Part shown: positions 23,701-35,700 of the stretch, in pieces
Numbering within the stretch: the stretch's first letter is position 1
How the letters are laid out: each line of letters begins with the position of its first letter
Program-made: the position numbers and the translations under genes
Origin: Incurvaria masculella
Taxonomy: Eukaryota > Arthropoda > Insecta > Lepidoptera > Incurvariidae
Length of the DNA: 64,000 bases
Assembly: GCA_946894095.1 (NCBI GenBank)
Contig: OX335656.1
Location: 4,727,001-4,791,000, forward strand
Reading direction: 5' to 3'
The notes under the pieces: model-generated
Database searches by the model: none
Seen by the model: the letters and a program-made list of their open reading frames with translations, nothing else
Told to the model about the DNA's origin: nothing

Positions 23701-26700
23701 CCTGACCTCAGTTCGATATTCATGCTGCGATTCGCTCAACTAGATTGGATAAAAAGGTGATGATTCAACTAATTAAAACTGTTAGAAAATAAGAATTCGT
23801 TCTAGAAAATAAAACAAAGATTACAGAATATATATAATGCAAATTCTTTATATGCTGGAAAATACGGGTTATTGGGTAAAGATTGATAAAATTTTCAGAT
23901 AAGTCATGTTGCATATCAAATTGAAAGATTTTGTTACATGTTTTGGGAAAGATTGAAAAAAAAAACCAACTCTCCATACTAAATATACTAACTTTTAAAT
24001 TCCTTACCTCAAAATGTTTGCAAAGTTGTTCAGTTTGAGATATTGCATCTCTTCTGTAAATTTGTCCGGTCACCACGTTTATAGCTTTTAGGGTTCCGTA
24101 CCCAAAAGGTAAAAACGAAACCCTATTAATAAGCCTCCACCGTCCGTCCGTCCGTCTGTCACAGGGCTGTATCTCATGAACCGTAATAGTTAGGCAGCTG
24201 AAATTTTCACAAAGTGTGTATTTATTTTGCCGCTATAACAACAAATAGGTAAAATACAAAACTAATAAAAATTTAAGGGGGGGCCCATACAAAAAAACGC
24301 AATTTTTTGGTGTTGATGGTACGGAACCCTTCGTGTGCGAGTCCGACACGCACTTGGCCGGTTTTTTAGAAACACCTTAGTCTGTTAGATTATGTGTTTC
24401 TAGTTTATAGACGCATAACTACATATACAACATTGTAAGAGATTGACGCGTCGAAATTAAGGCTCCGTATGACGCTAAATCGCACTTAGCTTTGTCTTAA
24501 TTTCTCAGAGAATATTATACTAATCATGCTAAAATTGCGTTATATGAAACTTCACTTATATCCGCTTAATCTGAATGATTATTGTTCCAATAGCATAACA
24601 TTGGCCCGATAGAAAAATATCGCGAAAATAGGTCGATTTTTTCACATTATGCTTTATTTCTCAGAATTGGTATTAATTACAGTGCTAGTAATCTCACATT
24701 ATATTTGCATCATGATTTTCAAATTTTTGAATGATTATTGTTTCATTTGGACACAATTTTTCATTCAAAGCATCAAAAAAATGAATTTTGGACTTACGAC
24801 AAAATTTCTGAGCACCGTAAAGTATCCCTTTCCCTTTCGTTCTCTTGGCGACTATCTATCGCCATTTCGGTAGCCTCAGTCCGCTGCGATGTTTCGAAGT
24901 GGGCGCACGCCTCTCCGCACGACTCTCCGCACGCGGAGATCGCTTTCGGGATCGCGACAGTAACAAAGTTCCGAACCAAATTCCTACGAGCATCAGCTGA
25001 ACTTCATAGATGGCGCTGTAAAATTCTCAATAAAATGTTATTGAGGTCTAAAGCCGAAATAATTGACACTGGTTAGTAACGTTCGGTTAGCAAGATATAA
25101 ATAAATAAAAATATCATAAATAAATAAAATATTTGTTATAACATAAAAAAAGTGATGTTTCCAGGAACCGAACTTCGATTTGTGTGGTTCTCAACTTCGC
25201 AGCAAAAATACGACACTAAAACCATTGTGCCACGACTGTCGTTACGTAATTATGCTAAATTCTCCTTCTCAAGCCTAGCGGGCACTACGAGTATTGGGGC
25301 GGCCGCAAATATCCGCCTCCCCATGGAACGTGCGGACGGGTCGCAACAGGACAAGTCACATGACCTTGGCAGATAGCTCGGCGGGCGGATTTTTGTAGTT
25401 TTTGTCGGCGGCACAGAATAATTAATAACATGAACAGAAGGAAAACTCCGTGAAAAGAATAAATGACATAAATAATATGTTTTGTTTTGTTGGTTCGTTT
25501 TTAGGGTACCGTACCCAAAGGGTGAAAACGAAACCCTATTACTAAGCCTCCGTTGTCCGTCCGTCAGTCCGTCTGTCACAGGGCCTTAGGTAGGCAGCTG
25601 AAATGTTCACGGAGTGTGTATTTATTTTACCGCTATAACAACAAATAGCGAAAATAAAATAATAATAAAAATTTAAAATATAATAAAATAAAATAAATTC
25701 TATGACGAAAAGAAACTCCAATATTAATCTCGGAGGAACGGTTCAGTTCAATTTCATGTGTTGTACATGTCATGTCATGACCAAATATGTTTTCGCTATA
25801 TCTGGGGAAACATTTGTCGTAGACCCATCATGCGACCACTCAAAATAAACGCTCCGACCTGATTTACCTTCCCTGTCATGTCAAAATTTGTTTTCGTTGT
25901 ATCATGGGAAACACTGGTCGTAGACCCATCATGCGACCACTCAAAATAAACGCCCCGACCTGATCTAACTTCCTGTCATGTCAAAATTTGTTTTCGTTAT
26001 ATCATGGGAAACACTGGTAGTAGACCCATCATGCGACCACTCAAAATAAACGCCCGGACCTGATCTACCTGTCTGTCATGTCAAAATTTGTTTTCGTTAT
26101 ATCATGGTCAACACTGGTCGTAGACCCATCATGCGACCACTCAAAATAAACGCCCCGACCTGATCTACCTTCCTGTCATGTCAAAATTGGTTTTAGTTTT
26201 ATCACGGGAAGCACTGGTCGTAGACCCATCATGCGACCACTCAAAATAAACGCCCCGACCTGATTTAACTTCCTGTCATGTCAAAATTGGTTTTCGTTTT
26301 ATCACGGGAAGCACTGGTCGTAGACCCATCATGCGACCACTCAAAATAAACGCCCCGACCTGATTTAACTTCCTGTCATGTCAAAATTTGTTTTCGTTAT
26401 ATCATGGGAAACACTGGTCCTAGACCCATCATGCGACCACTCAAAATAAACGCCCCGATCTGATCTACCTGTCTGTCATGTCAAAATTTGTTTTCGTTAT
26501 ATCATGGGAAACACTGGTCGTAGACCCATCATGCGACCACTCAAAATAACCGCCCCGACCTGATCTACCTGTCTGTCATGTCAAAATTGGTTTTCGTTAT
26601 ATCATGGGAAACACTGATCGTAGACCCATCAAGCGACCACTCAATATAAACGCCCCGACCTGATCTGCCTGTCTGTCATGTCAAAATTTCTTTTCGTTAT

Positions 26701-29700
26701 ATCATTGGAAACACTGGTCGTAGACTAGCGATAGGCGATTGCGAATAAAAACAATCGAATTATTCGATTGTTCCCGTTATTCGATTCATTCGAATACAAA
26801 TCTACATTATTCGATTGTTGCACAGCGCTGCTCTGTGGCGCTACAGCGGAGCGGACGAGCGTCCAAATATTATAAGACACTTCGGCGCGGCACGACCGCG
26901 CGACTGACGCGAGTGAACGAGATACAATCGACGAGCGCGCATACGCGACCTCACGCAATTGTCCGCGCCGCGCACAATCGACGAGCAGCGCATAACTAGG
27001 TACGCACCGCACCGAATACAATTGCACGCAGTAATAGGGTTCCGTTTTTGACATCAACAACGACGAACATCGACGACAACGTCGCCAACGTCGAAAAAAA
27101 GATGTTCAAACGACAAAAGACGCGGCACTCGCTGCCGCGGCAAATAGCAGCTAAATAGAGAATGCTGCGTACCAGGCGACCACAGGAGAGCAAATTGAAC
27201 TAAAAAAACGGGCCAAGTGCGAGTCGGACTCGCACACGAAGGGTTCCGTACCATCAACACCAAAAATCACGTTTCTTTTGTATATTTTTATATATTTTTT
27301 TAATTTACCTATTTGTTGTTATAGCGGCAAAATAAGTACACACTCTGTGAAAATTTCAGCTGCCTACCTATTACGGTTCATGAGATAGAGCCCTGTGACA
27401 GACGGACGGACGGACGGACGGACAGACGGACGGACGGACGGATGGACGGACGGACGGACGGACGGACGGAGAGCAGAGGCTTAGTAATAGGGTTCCGTTT
27501 TCACCATTTGGGTACGGAACCCTAAAAAGTGTCGACACTACTTGTCACATTCCTTGGAATAAGCGACGTAGGTACCTGCTTGTGCCGCGGGAGGAATTTG
27601 GCCTTTGTTTCGGCTCTCACTACTAATGAAGAATGACGTAACGACCATCAGGTTTATTGAAAAATAATTCTTATTTTTATCAATTTACCTATCAATTTGG
27701 GAGACAAAAAATTAGATTTTTCTCCGTTTTCATCACTGCGCTACGGCGCTATGAACGGCGATATAATGTTGCAAGTCGCGTGGCGTCATTTTTTGCGCGC
27801 TCGTTGTATGGAAATTATTTCTCCATCGTCTCACCTTTATCCTTTTTAAAATTGTTATTTTACTTTTTATTGTATCAAATGACGTTTATACTTTTTAAAA
27901 TTGTTTCTCAGGTAAAAACTTTTACCAAAACCTATTATTATGTAATATTTTTTTATATGTGTAAATCAATTAAGTCTAACCCACGCTATAATTATATACT
28001 ATACACCATTAACAATAAAAAATAAAAAAAACCGAAAAAAAAAAATTGTAAGCTACAGGATTCGAACCGACACCCCCCAACGAACAATAACTGTAGATAA
28101 GACGTCTCACGCGCTACTCCAACCAGCTACTGACGATCAATGTGAAAATAGTAAATCCTTTCATGAAGTAGAGATCTGACGAAATGGTGGCTGTTTTCTA
28201 GCAGCAATGTGAATAATATGGCGGGTGATCTCGAGCCTTGTGATTGGTCGTATGTTCATTGACGACTTGCCGCGGGATCGATACAACTTTCACGAAGTTC
28301 CAGCGACGGCGTATAGGTGTCGCTCTAACAATATCTCATTTCAGTTTTGTCCTAAGATTCACGGCGCCACTGCTGCTACGGCGTCTAGCGGAGCGGTGGG
28401 GGGGAAATCGGGAATTTGTCTAGCTTCATACGCGGCCTTAAAGATGCGTTATTTGACTAACGTCAATGTTTCACTCTTTGCAGTCAACTAAGCCGACAGG
28501 TTTCTCAAAAAATCCGTCCTCATATTTAATTGAAATCCCTAAATTAAAATCGCCGAGAGCGGCGCTCCAGATATTAGTAAATACTCGGATGAGGCACCTA
28601 TTCGAAATTATTCGAGGAAAAACCCTCATTATTGACGAAAAATATCGCAAAATTAAGCGGAATCCTACTCGCCTTCACATTATTTTTTCTAAACACCGAC
28701 CGGGTATCCGATTAAAATTGTAAGTAATGAGATAGTTAATTTAGTTCTTGTTTTTATTTCAATTAGCCCGCAACGAATGATACAATGTCCATCACTAATT
28801 AGATTCTGTAGCGGGACGACATTTCCTGAAATTGGTTAAGTGCGAGTCGGGACCCAGTGTTTATTAGACTAGGAGGTCGCGACAAAAATGGTAACGATAA
28901 CGTAAATGGCTGAAACTGGGTTCACAGGTTAAAGGCCAACCCTCTGAAGTTAAATGTGTCAGTCTGCCTGTGCCAAGTGGTTGCGTTACCTAGATAATGC
29001 GCCTGAAAAAGTGGTTATCTTTGCAAGAAACATATATGATAAGGTAAATGGCTGCAAATGATGTAGCATGAATGTATCAGTACATACTTACTTCGTAATA
29101 CCAAAACTTAACGAATCCTTGTTTGCATTTCGTAGTTATAAACGATTTAGTTTACAGATATAACTTTAGGTATATTTAAGTATTTAATTGAAAAACCGGC
29201 TGGTTATTGTTGTATAATTATTGGGTATCAATATTCTAAGACCATCGACATATTCATCAGCAGATACATACCAACATCTATTTTATATAGCCAATCTAGA
29301 AAACGCAACCACTTGGCGCAGGCAGACCGACACATTTAACTTCAGATGGTTGGCCTTTAACCTGTGAATTCAGCCATTTACCTTATCGTGACCAAAAATG
29401 TCGTGACCTCCCGGAATATATCAACCCACCGTACCCAAAGAGTGCCCAACGGAACCCTATTACTAAGCCTCCGCTGTCCGTCCGTAATAGGTAGACAGCG
29501 GCTAGAGGCGAAAGCAAAATTTTTCACAGATTTTGTATTTCTGTTGCCGCTTTAACAAATAGTAACAGTCAAAAACAAATAAAACCGGCCAAGTGCGAGT
29601 TGGACTCGCACACGAAGGGTTCAGTACCATCGTAAAAGATTTAACACAATAAAACACGTTTTTTGTTTGGGGGCCTTCTTATTATAATTCTTAATACATA

Positions 29701-32700
29701 TTTTTAATGTTACCTACTTTTTGTTATAGCGGCAAAATAAATCAAACTATGTGAAAATTTCAGCTGCCTACCTATTACGGTTCATGGGATACAGCCCTGT
29801 GACAGACGGACGGACGGACAGCGGAGGCTTATTAATAGGGTTCCGTTTCACCCTTTGAGTACGGAAACCTAAAAGCGACAAGAAGTCTGTTTCCTATAAA
29901 TAATAGTTCATTCATTCATACTTTCAACCGAAAGTGTATCCTTTAAACGTTGGTTCACTGTACATAGGTAATTTTGCCGCGCCGCGCCGCCGCCTTCGAC
30001 GGTGGGGTAGGGTCTGGTAACGCGGTCACACGCGATTAAAATAGTTTTGTCGTAAAGCGGGGTTCGTGTGTATGTAGTGTGTATTTTAGTATTAAGTAGC
30101 GTGGTGATTGTGCACCAACATTATGCTGTATTCTGGCGAAGGCGGGAACAATGTGCCCCGGCGCGGTGGTTCAGCGTTTGTTTTTTTTTAACATTGAAAA
30201 TGCTTTTCGATCGCTTCAGTAGGGTCACCCGTTTTCAAGAAAAGTGCGACAGGGGCAGGGGCTAGCGTCCTCAAATATTAAGATAGAAAAATTAAAAGGT
30301 TTAACTTTTTTTTTTTGTAAAAAAATTGTAAAAAAATGCCAATTTTTTACAGTTTCTTTAAGGACTTTTTTTAATGAAACGTGTTGTAGCGAAAGTATAA
30401 CTTGTACAGCCCAAACGCATGCAGCGATCACGAGAAGTTCTCACACGTGTAGTTGTCGTCCTCAAATATGAAACATATTTAGTAAGGTACATTTTTTTAT
30501 ATACCGAATGAGAGCTATGTACTAGTGTGAGAATTTCTCGTGTTCGCTTCATGAGTAGGCCTGATGAGATGAGCACCCCATCGCTAAATTATTAGATGCC
30601 ACGCGGGTCGAGCGCCATGTGACTCGATCACCACGTGACTCCATCCACGCAATCCACATTACCTCAAGTATACTCAAACATAGTTTGTGGCCAGGTTAAA
30701 AATATTTGTTAGGGATTTTATTATGAATCTAATCTCTATATTAATGCGCAGGAACTAAATAAATTTTATGCGACTGGCCAGCAAGCAACTCTATTTCGCT
30801 CACCGCCCGGTTAGTTAAATAAATAGGAGGCGGAGAATTAGGACAGGCTGTCTTCAGCCCATTGCTGACGCGTCCTAAGTTTGAGCGAGGCCACATCAAT
30901 CAAATTCGTTTCAATCTTTAGAAAAACATCGGAATGTTTCGCAACTGATAAGTTAACTCAACTGTTATGCGTTCACAGATACATTTCGGTGCAGGTGTGC
31001 GCGCGATTAATTAATTTCCGTGATTACTAAAAACGACGGAGGTGCGCAAAAGAATACAAAAACAGCGCTCATAAAACAAATTAATTTATATACAAATTTG
31101 CATAAATTAACACATTCCCGCGATAACAGGCGCCGGCATAATGTAAGTGCATTTGTACGTGACAAAACGCGTCGGGGGAGCGGCGGGTAGGGGACCGGAA
31201 GGGAGGGTGTGGGAGGGGGGGTCACGAGGGTGGAGGGGGGGAGGCACGGGTCTCGTGTAAATGCAAATGAGGCGAGCGCTTTGGCGTGACAAATTGGATC
31301 TTGAGCCCGCCGAGTTTTGCCAATAGTGGACTGCATCTCTTAAAAAATACAATTTTGGAATTTTCCACTTTACCCGCTCCCACCCCCGGTTTTCGCGCCC
31401 CCGATTAAATGGATGGGGCAGGCCATTTAACACCGGCTGGTTTCTTGCATCCCGTGTAATATGAAGTATATTTGATTTGATGTCAAGTTTCATAAACAGC
31501 ATGGCAAAAGACATGGAACTGAATATATTGGGCATGCTCGTTTCCTCTTCGTACTTCAGTTTTTTTATTATATCCTCCATTGTATGTATATTAAACACTC
31601 GGATTCTTCAACAATATTTGTCTGCCGGTTCGTTACCTCTGGCGAAATATGTACTAGAGCAAAACCTTTACTACCATGTCATCTTACATCTAATAAATAG
31701 ATATTGTAATCTAATCTAAATAATTCTGGTGTAAAATCCAACGTAATTTTAGATAGGTACAAATAAGTATCTAAACTCAAATATTGATAGACAATTGTTA
31801 TTATATTCACGATATACTCATGTAAAACATAAAACATTACACAAACATGCAATGATATATGCATAGGAACAACAGTACTTTAAAAAAAAACGTGAAGCAT
31901 TACAATTCTATCATCATCACGTTTGAATGTTAAGGTGGCCCATCCCGCTCATGTCCCCATACAAAAGGGGAAAGAAGATTACGCCCATATTTCTTATCAG
32001 AGATCCAACATTTTGCTCAAAATAGCTTTAGTTGATCGAACTAGATGTCTGATGACCATTGGCATTGTAAAATTATGTTTGGTTTTTAAGTTATAAGGTC
32101 CGAAAGTTCGAATTTTTTGCGCGTTTTATACAATAATTTTGGAGGTGGATTACGCAATGATAAAGTAAGAACATCTTAAAAAGATTAGTCATCAGACATA
32201 GCTTATTTAATCAAGATTTAAAATCGATTTGGTTTTTGTTCGATTTTTTACTACAGCGGTCCTGGTTTACTTTTAGCTATAAGTCGTGTTGAAATTAAAA
32301 TTTTCGTAAATCTTACCAAATCATACACTATGCACATTGTCTTTTTTGTGGACATGTTGCATCTTCCTCATCACGAAGCCTGTCTTATTCTTTGAAACAG
32401 AGAAGGTCCCAGAGCGCAACAGAACGGTTTTGTACCGTGCCCGCGAATGAGTTAGGCCCGGCCGGGTTGGGCCACCTTAAGATTTGTTTTGGTACTTCTT
32501 TATAAAAACCATTACAAGGCGACTACTCTAGGCATTATAAGGCGAATCACTAAAAGGATTTATTTATCGACATGCAGAATCATACCAATTAATATTAATA
32601 AGATAACATATGTATTTAAATAATAATTACGTGTACATTGTGGGAGATGTCAATACAACATGCGTAAGTATTACATGAAACTAACTAATGAAAAAACCGA

Positions 32701-35700
32701 AAACTAAAAACAGATAAAAACAACCGAACCCACCTTGTGATCACAAAAACAAATAACAGGTAAAATAAAATAAACGAACAATTAAACGACAAAATACAAT
32801 AGACAAACATAATATTAGTTTTTGAACTATGCGAACTATGAACATCCCGCGTCCATTTCTTTTTAACGTTATTGCTTCTACACGATTCTACGTGTGTTGG
32901 GTGGGAGGCTGACCTTATACGCAACGGTCGAATTGCAGACCGGAACCCAACTACAAATCGCTGTGAAAAAGTTAATTAATTGTAGACGCGGTGCGGTGCG
33001 CGGGGAGGCCGGCGCGGGCACGCGGGGGTGCGGGGAGGAGGGGGTGATGGATGATAGGAGATTGGTTCGCTAGAGCGGTCCCCAGCTGAAACACTTACCT
33101 CAACGCGAGATTTATTGCGACGCTTTCTGTTGCCCTGGGACTCGCGGCGCGATATCGACCCATCAATCCTCATCAATACATTGTTTCCCGGGTTCGGGAT
33201 GGCCGCGGTCTTCTTTTGTCGTCTCTTGTGTCAAAATCGGCGGGTGCGAATCCCATGAAATGTGCATTTTTTGAAAATAATGCGGAACAAACCATGTGAA
33301 CTTTTTTGTTTGTTAAATAGATAGTCATAAACTAAGCATTTTTTATTCAGAGTGGGCAACTAACTGATCCGCAGGATAAACCGGTTTTTGTATATTTGGT
33401 CCGGTGCCAATCTCTTACTAAGTTTTGACAAGTGCTCTCTGAATACAACTGGTAGTGTTTACAACGTTTTCGTACAACGAAGTTTTTTTGTAATTTCTAT
33501 AATGTGACATTGTCATAATGCAAATTGATAAGCTACTCAGGTTTACTACACACATTGTTGCCTTTGTTACTCGTTCTTTTAAAATGCTAGATTTTGATAA
33601 ACGTTATAGCGAGGACTTCAAAATTTGTTTTTTCTAAAATTCTCCCGGCGAACAAGAAATCTTCTTTCCCCTTTTGTATGGGGAGATGAGCGGGTTGGGC
33701 CACCTTAATTAGTGAGAAGTATACTTGAATATTGTAGTATTATCTGGTTTGCTTCCCATAAAGTCCATATACAACGGATTGAAAATGTTCAGAAACGCTT
33801 CTTGACCATCTTTAATTTTCTGCAAATAAAACCGAGCATTTACCTCATTACTTAAGCAGGCTGGAGTACTTTGAAGTGCAATCTCTGGAGCAGCGTAGAT
33901 TTATAGCTGGTCAAACATTTATTTTCAAAATTACAAACAATACAATTAATTGTTCCTTCTTATTAGAAAAAGTATCGTATAACGCTCCCAGAAGTGGTGC
34001 TTAAAATTTATAAATTTAGAACAAATCTCGGTTTTCATTGGTCTCTTTCAAAAATATTTACCAGTTTCAACGTTTTATCAAAAATAAAAGATTTTGATTT
34101 AGATTTGAATGTGTGTTCTGGAATGACGATAGACGGAAAAATTAAAAAAGATCTTAGAAGGGTGGTAACAGTTTATCCAAATATATGTTAAATATGTTTT
34201 TTTTTCCTTTTATCTTCTTGTTCTATTATTGTGTTTTGCTTGTCATGTGCTCGTATTATTTGAAATTTTAGCTCAAATTTAGTTAATTAATTTAGAAATT
34301 AGTTAATGTTGTGTTCGTCTATAATTAAAAATGCGCTCAGTCTATTATCCTGTATCTGTGTATTCTATTAATGTTGAGTAATGTTATTGTTGATGAACCT
34401 TAATTGAAAAATAATGTATAACCCTGTATGTAAGCCAATAAAAAAAAATATATAAAATATACATTATCACCAAACGTGGCTACGCTCCCGCTATGCGGAT
34501 GAGCTTCGATTTGATCGATGACTCCATGATCAACAAACATCCGACAATCGATCCATAACCATCCAGGTGATAACTAACAAATCGCACTGTTATTACGAGA
34601 CACAAATCATTGCTTATAGTGCTCCTTCGCTGTTGTCAGGCGCCTCAGGAAACCACAAACGGACGTTTTTCCCCTGTGTGACCGCTACCTCCTCTCTGTT
34701 TCAGGTGTCCTGGTGGTGAACGTGACGTGGCGCGGAAAGACCTACGTGGGCACGCTGCTCGACTGCACGCGCCACGACTGGGCGCCACCGCGGTATGTCA
34801 TCTTATATTACCTCCTACCTTACTTTATTATAATAATTTCACTGTACGATGTGACATTGAAATTATTATAATTTATCCAAAATAAATGAAAAAAAAATCC
34901 CCTGCTAAGTGGTAGGGTAGGTACCATCCATCTCCAGTCACATAAAACAATATATTTCAAATAATTTTCAGATATTTCTAAGTCCTTTGGGATGGCGGAA
35001 AATTACTAAGATTAGAAATCCTAAGATACATCGAAACATAATATTAACGCCCGAAGTATCCTGGAGTACGCTTTATTAATTTTATTTTGTTTTTTGCAGG
35101 TTTTGTGACTCTCCAACGGAGGAGTTGGACGCGCGCACACCGAAGGGTCGCGCGAAACGAGGGCGCGGCGCCACCGCGCCCGACCTCGCCAACTTCACCG
35201 AGACGCGCTCCTCCGTGCACAGCAAGCTGCGCAACGGCGGCGGCAAGGGGCGGCGCGCGCAGCCCTCGCCGACGCCGTTCGCGCCGCCGCCGCGCGCCGA
35301 GCCCGCGCCGCCGCCCGCGCCCAAGCGCAAGCAGCCTCCGCCGCCGCGCGCGCCCGACGACGACGCCGCCCCCTCCGCCGCCGCCGCCGCCGCCGCGCCC
35401 CCCGCGCCCAAGGCGAAGCGCGCCGCGCCGCCGCCCGGCTCGCCGCCGCCCGACCCCGTGCTGCTCGAGTGTCCCGAGCCCAACTGCTTCAAGAAGTACA
35501 AGCACGCCAACGGGCTCAAGTACCACCGCTCGCACGCGCACGGCTCGCCCGACGACGACGACAAGGACGCCTCGTGCTCCGAGGCCGAGGAGCCCGGCAC
35601 CGCGCCGCCATCCCCCGCGCCCGTCGCCCTCCCCGCCGCCGCCTCCGCCGCCACCGCCGCGCCGCCCGCCGCGCGCTCGCCGGACAAGCAGCTCAAGTCG

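Noticed and set aside
25722..26726. CRISPR-like regular array
   Set aside because: The whole 100-bp unit is repeated; there are no unique spacers, and the genome is eukaryotic. It is a satellite-type tandem repeat.
27657..28025. 122-codon + frame
   Set aside because: Phe/Tyr/Lys-rich translation of AT-rich DNA in a probable SINE body; not protein-like.
28051..28135. tRNA gene on the - strand
   Set aside because: Box A and box B are good, but no acceptor stem forms and it is joined to a SINE-like body.
31107..31598. 163-codon open frame on the - strand
   Set aside because: It mixes AT-rich and G-rich non-coding-looking sequence and has no domain; overlapping frames exist on both strands.
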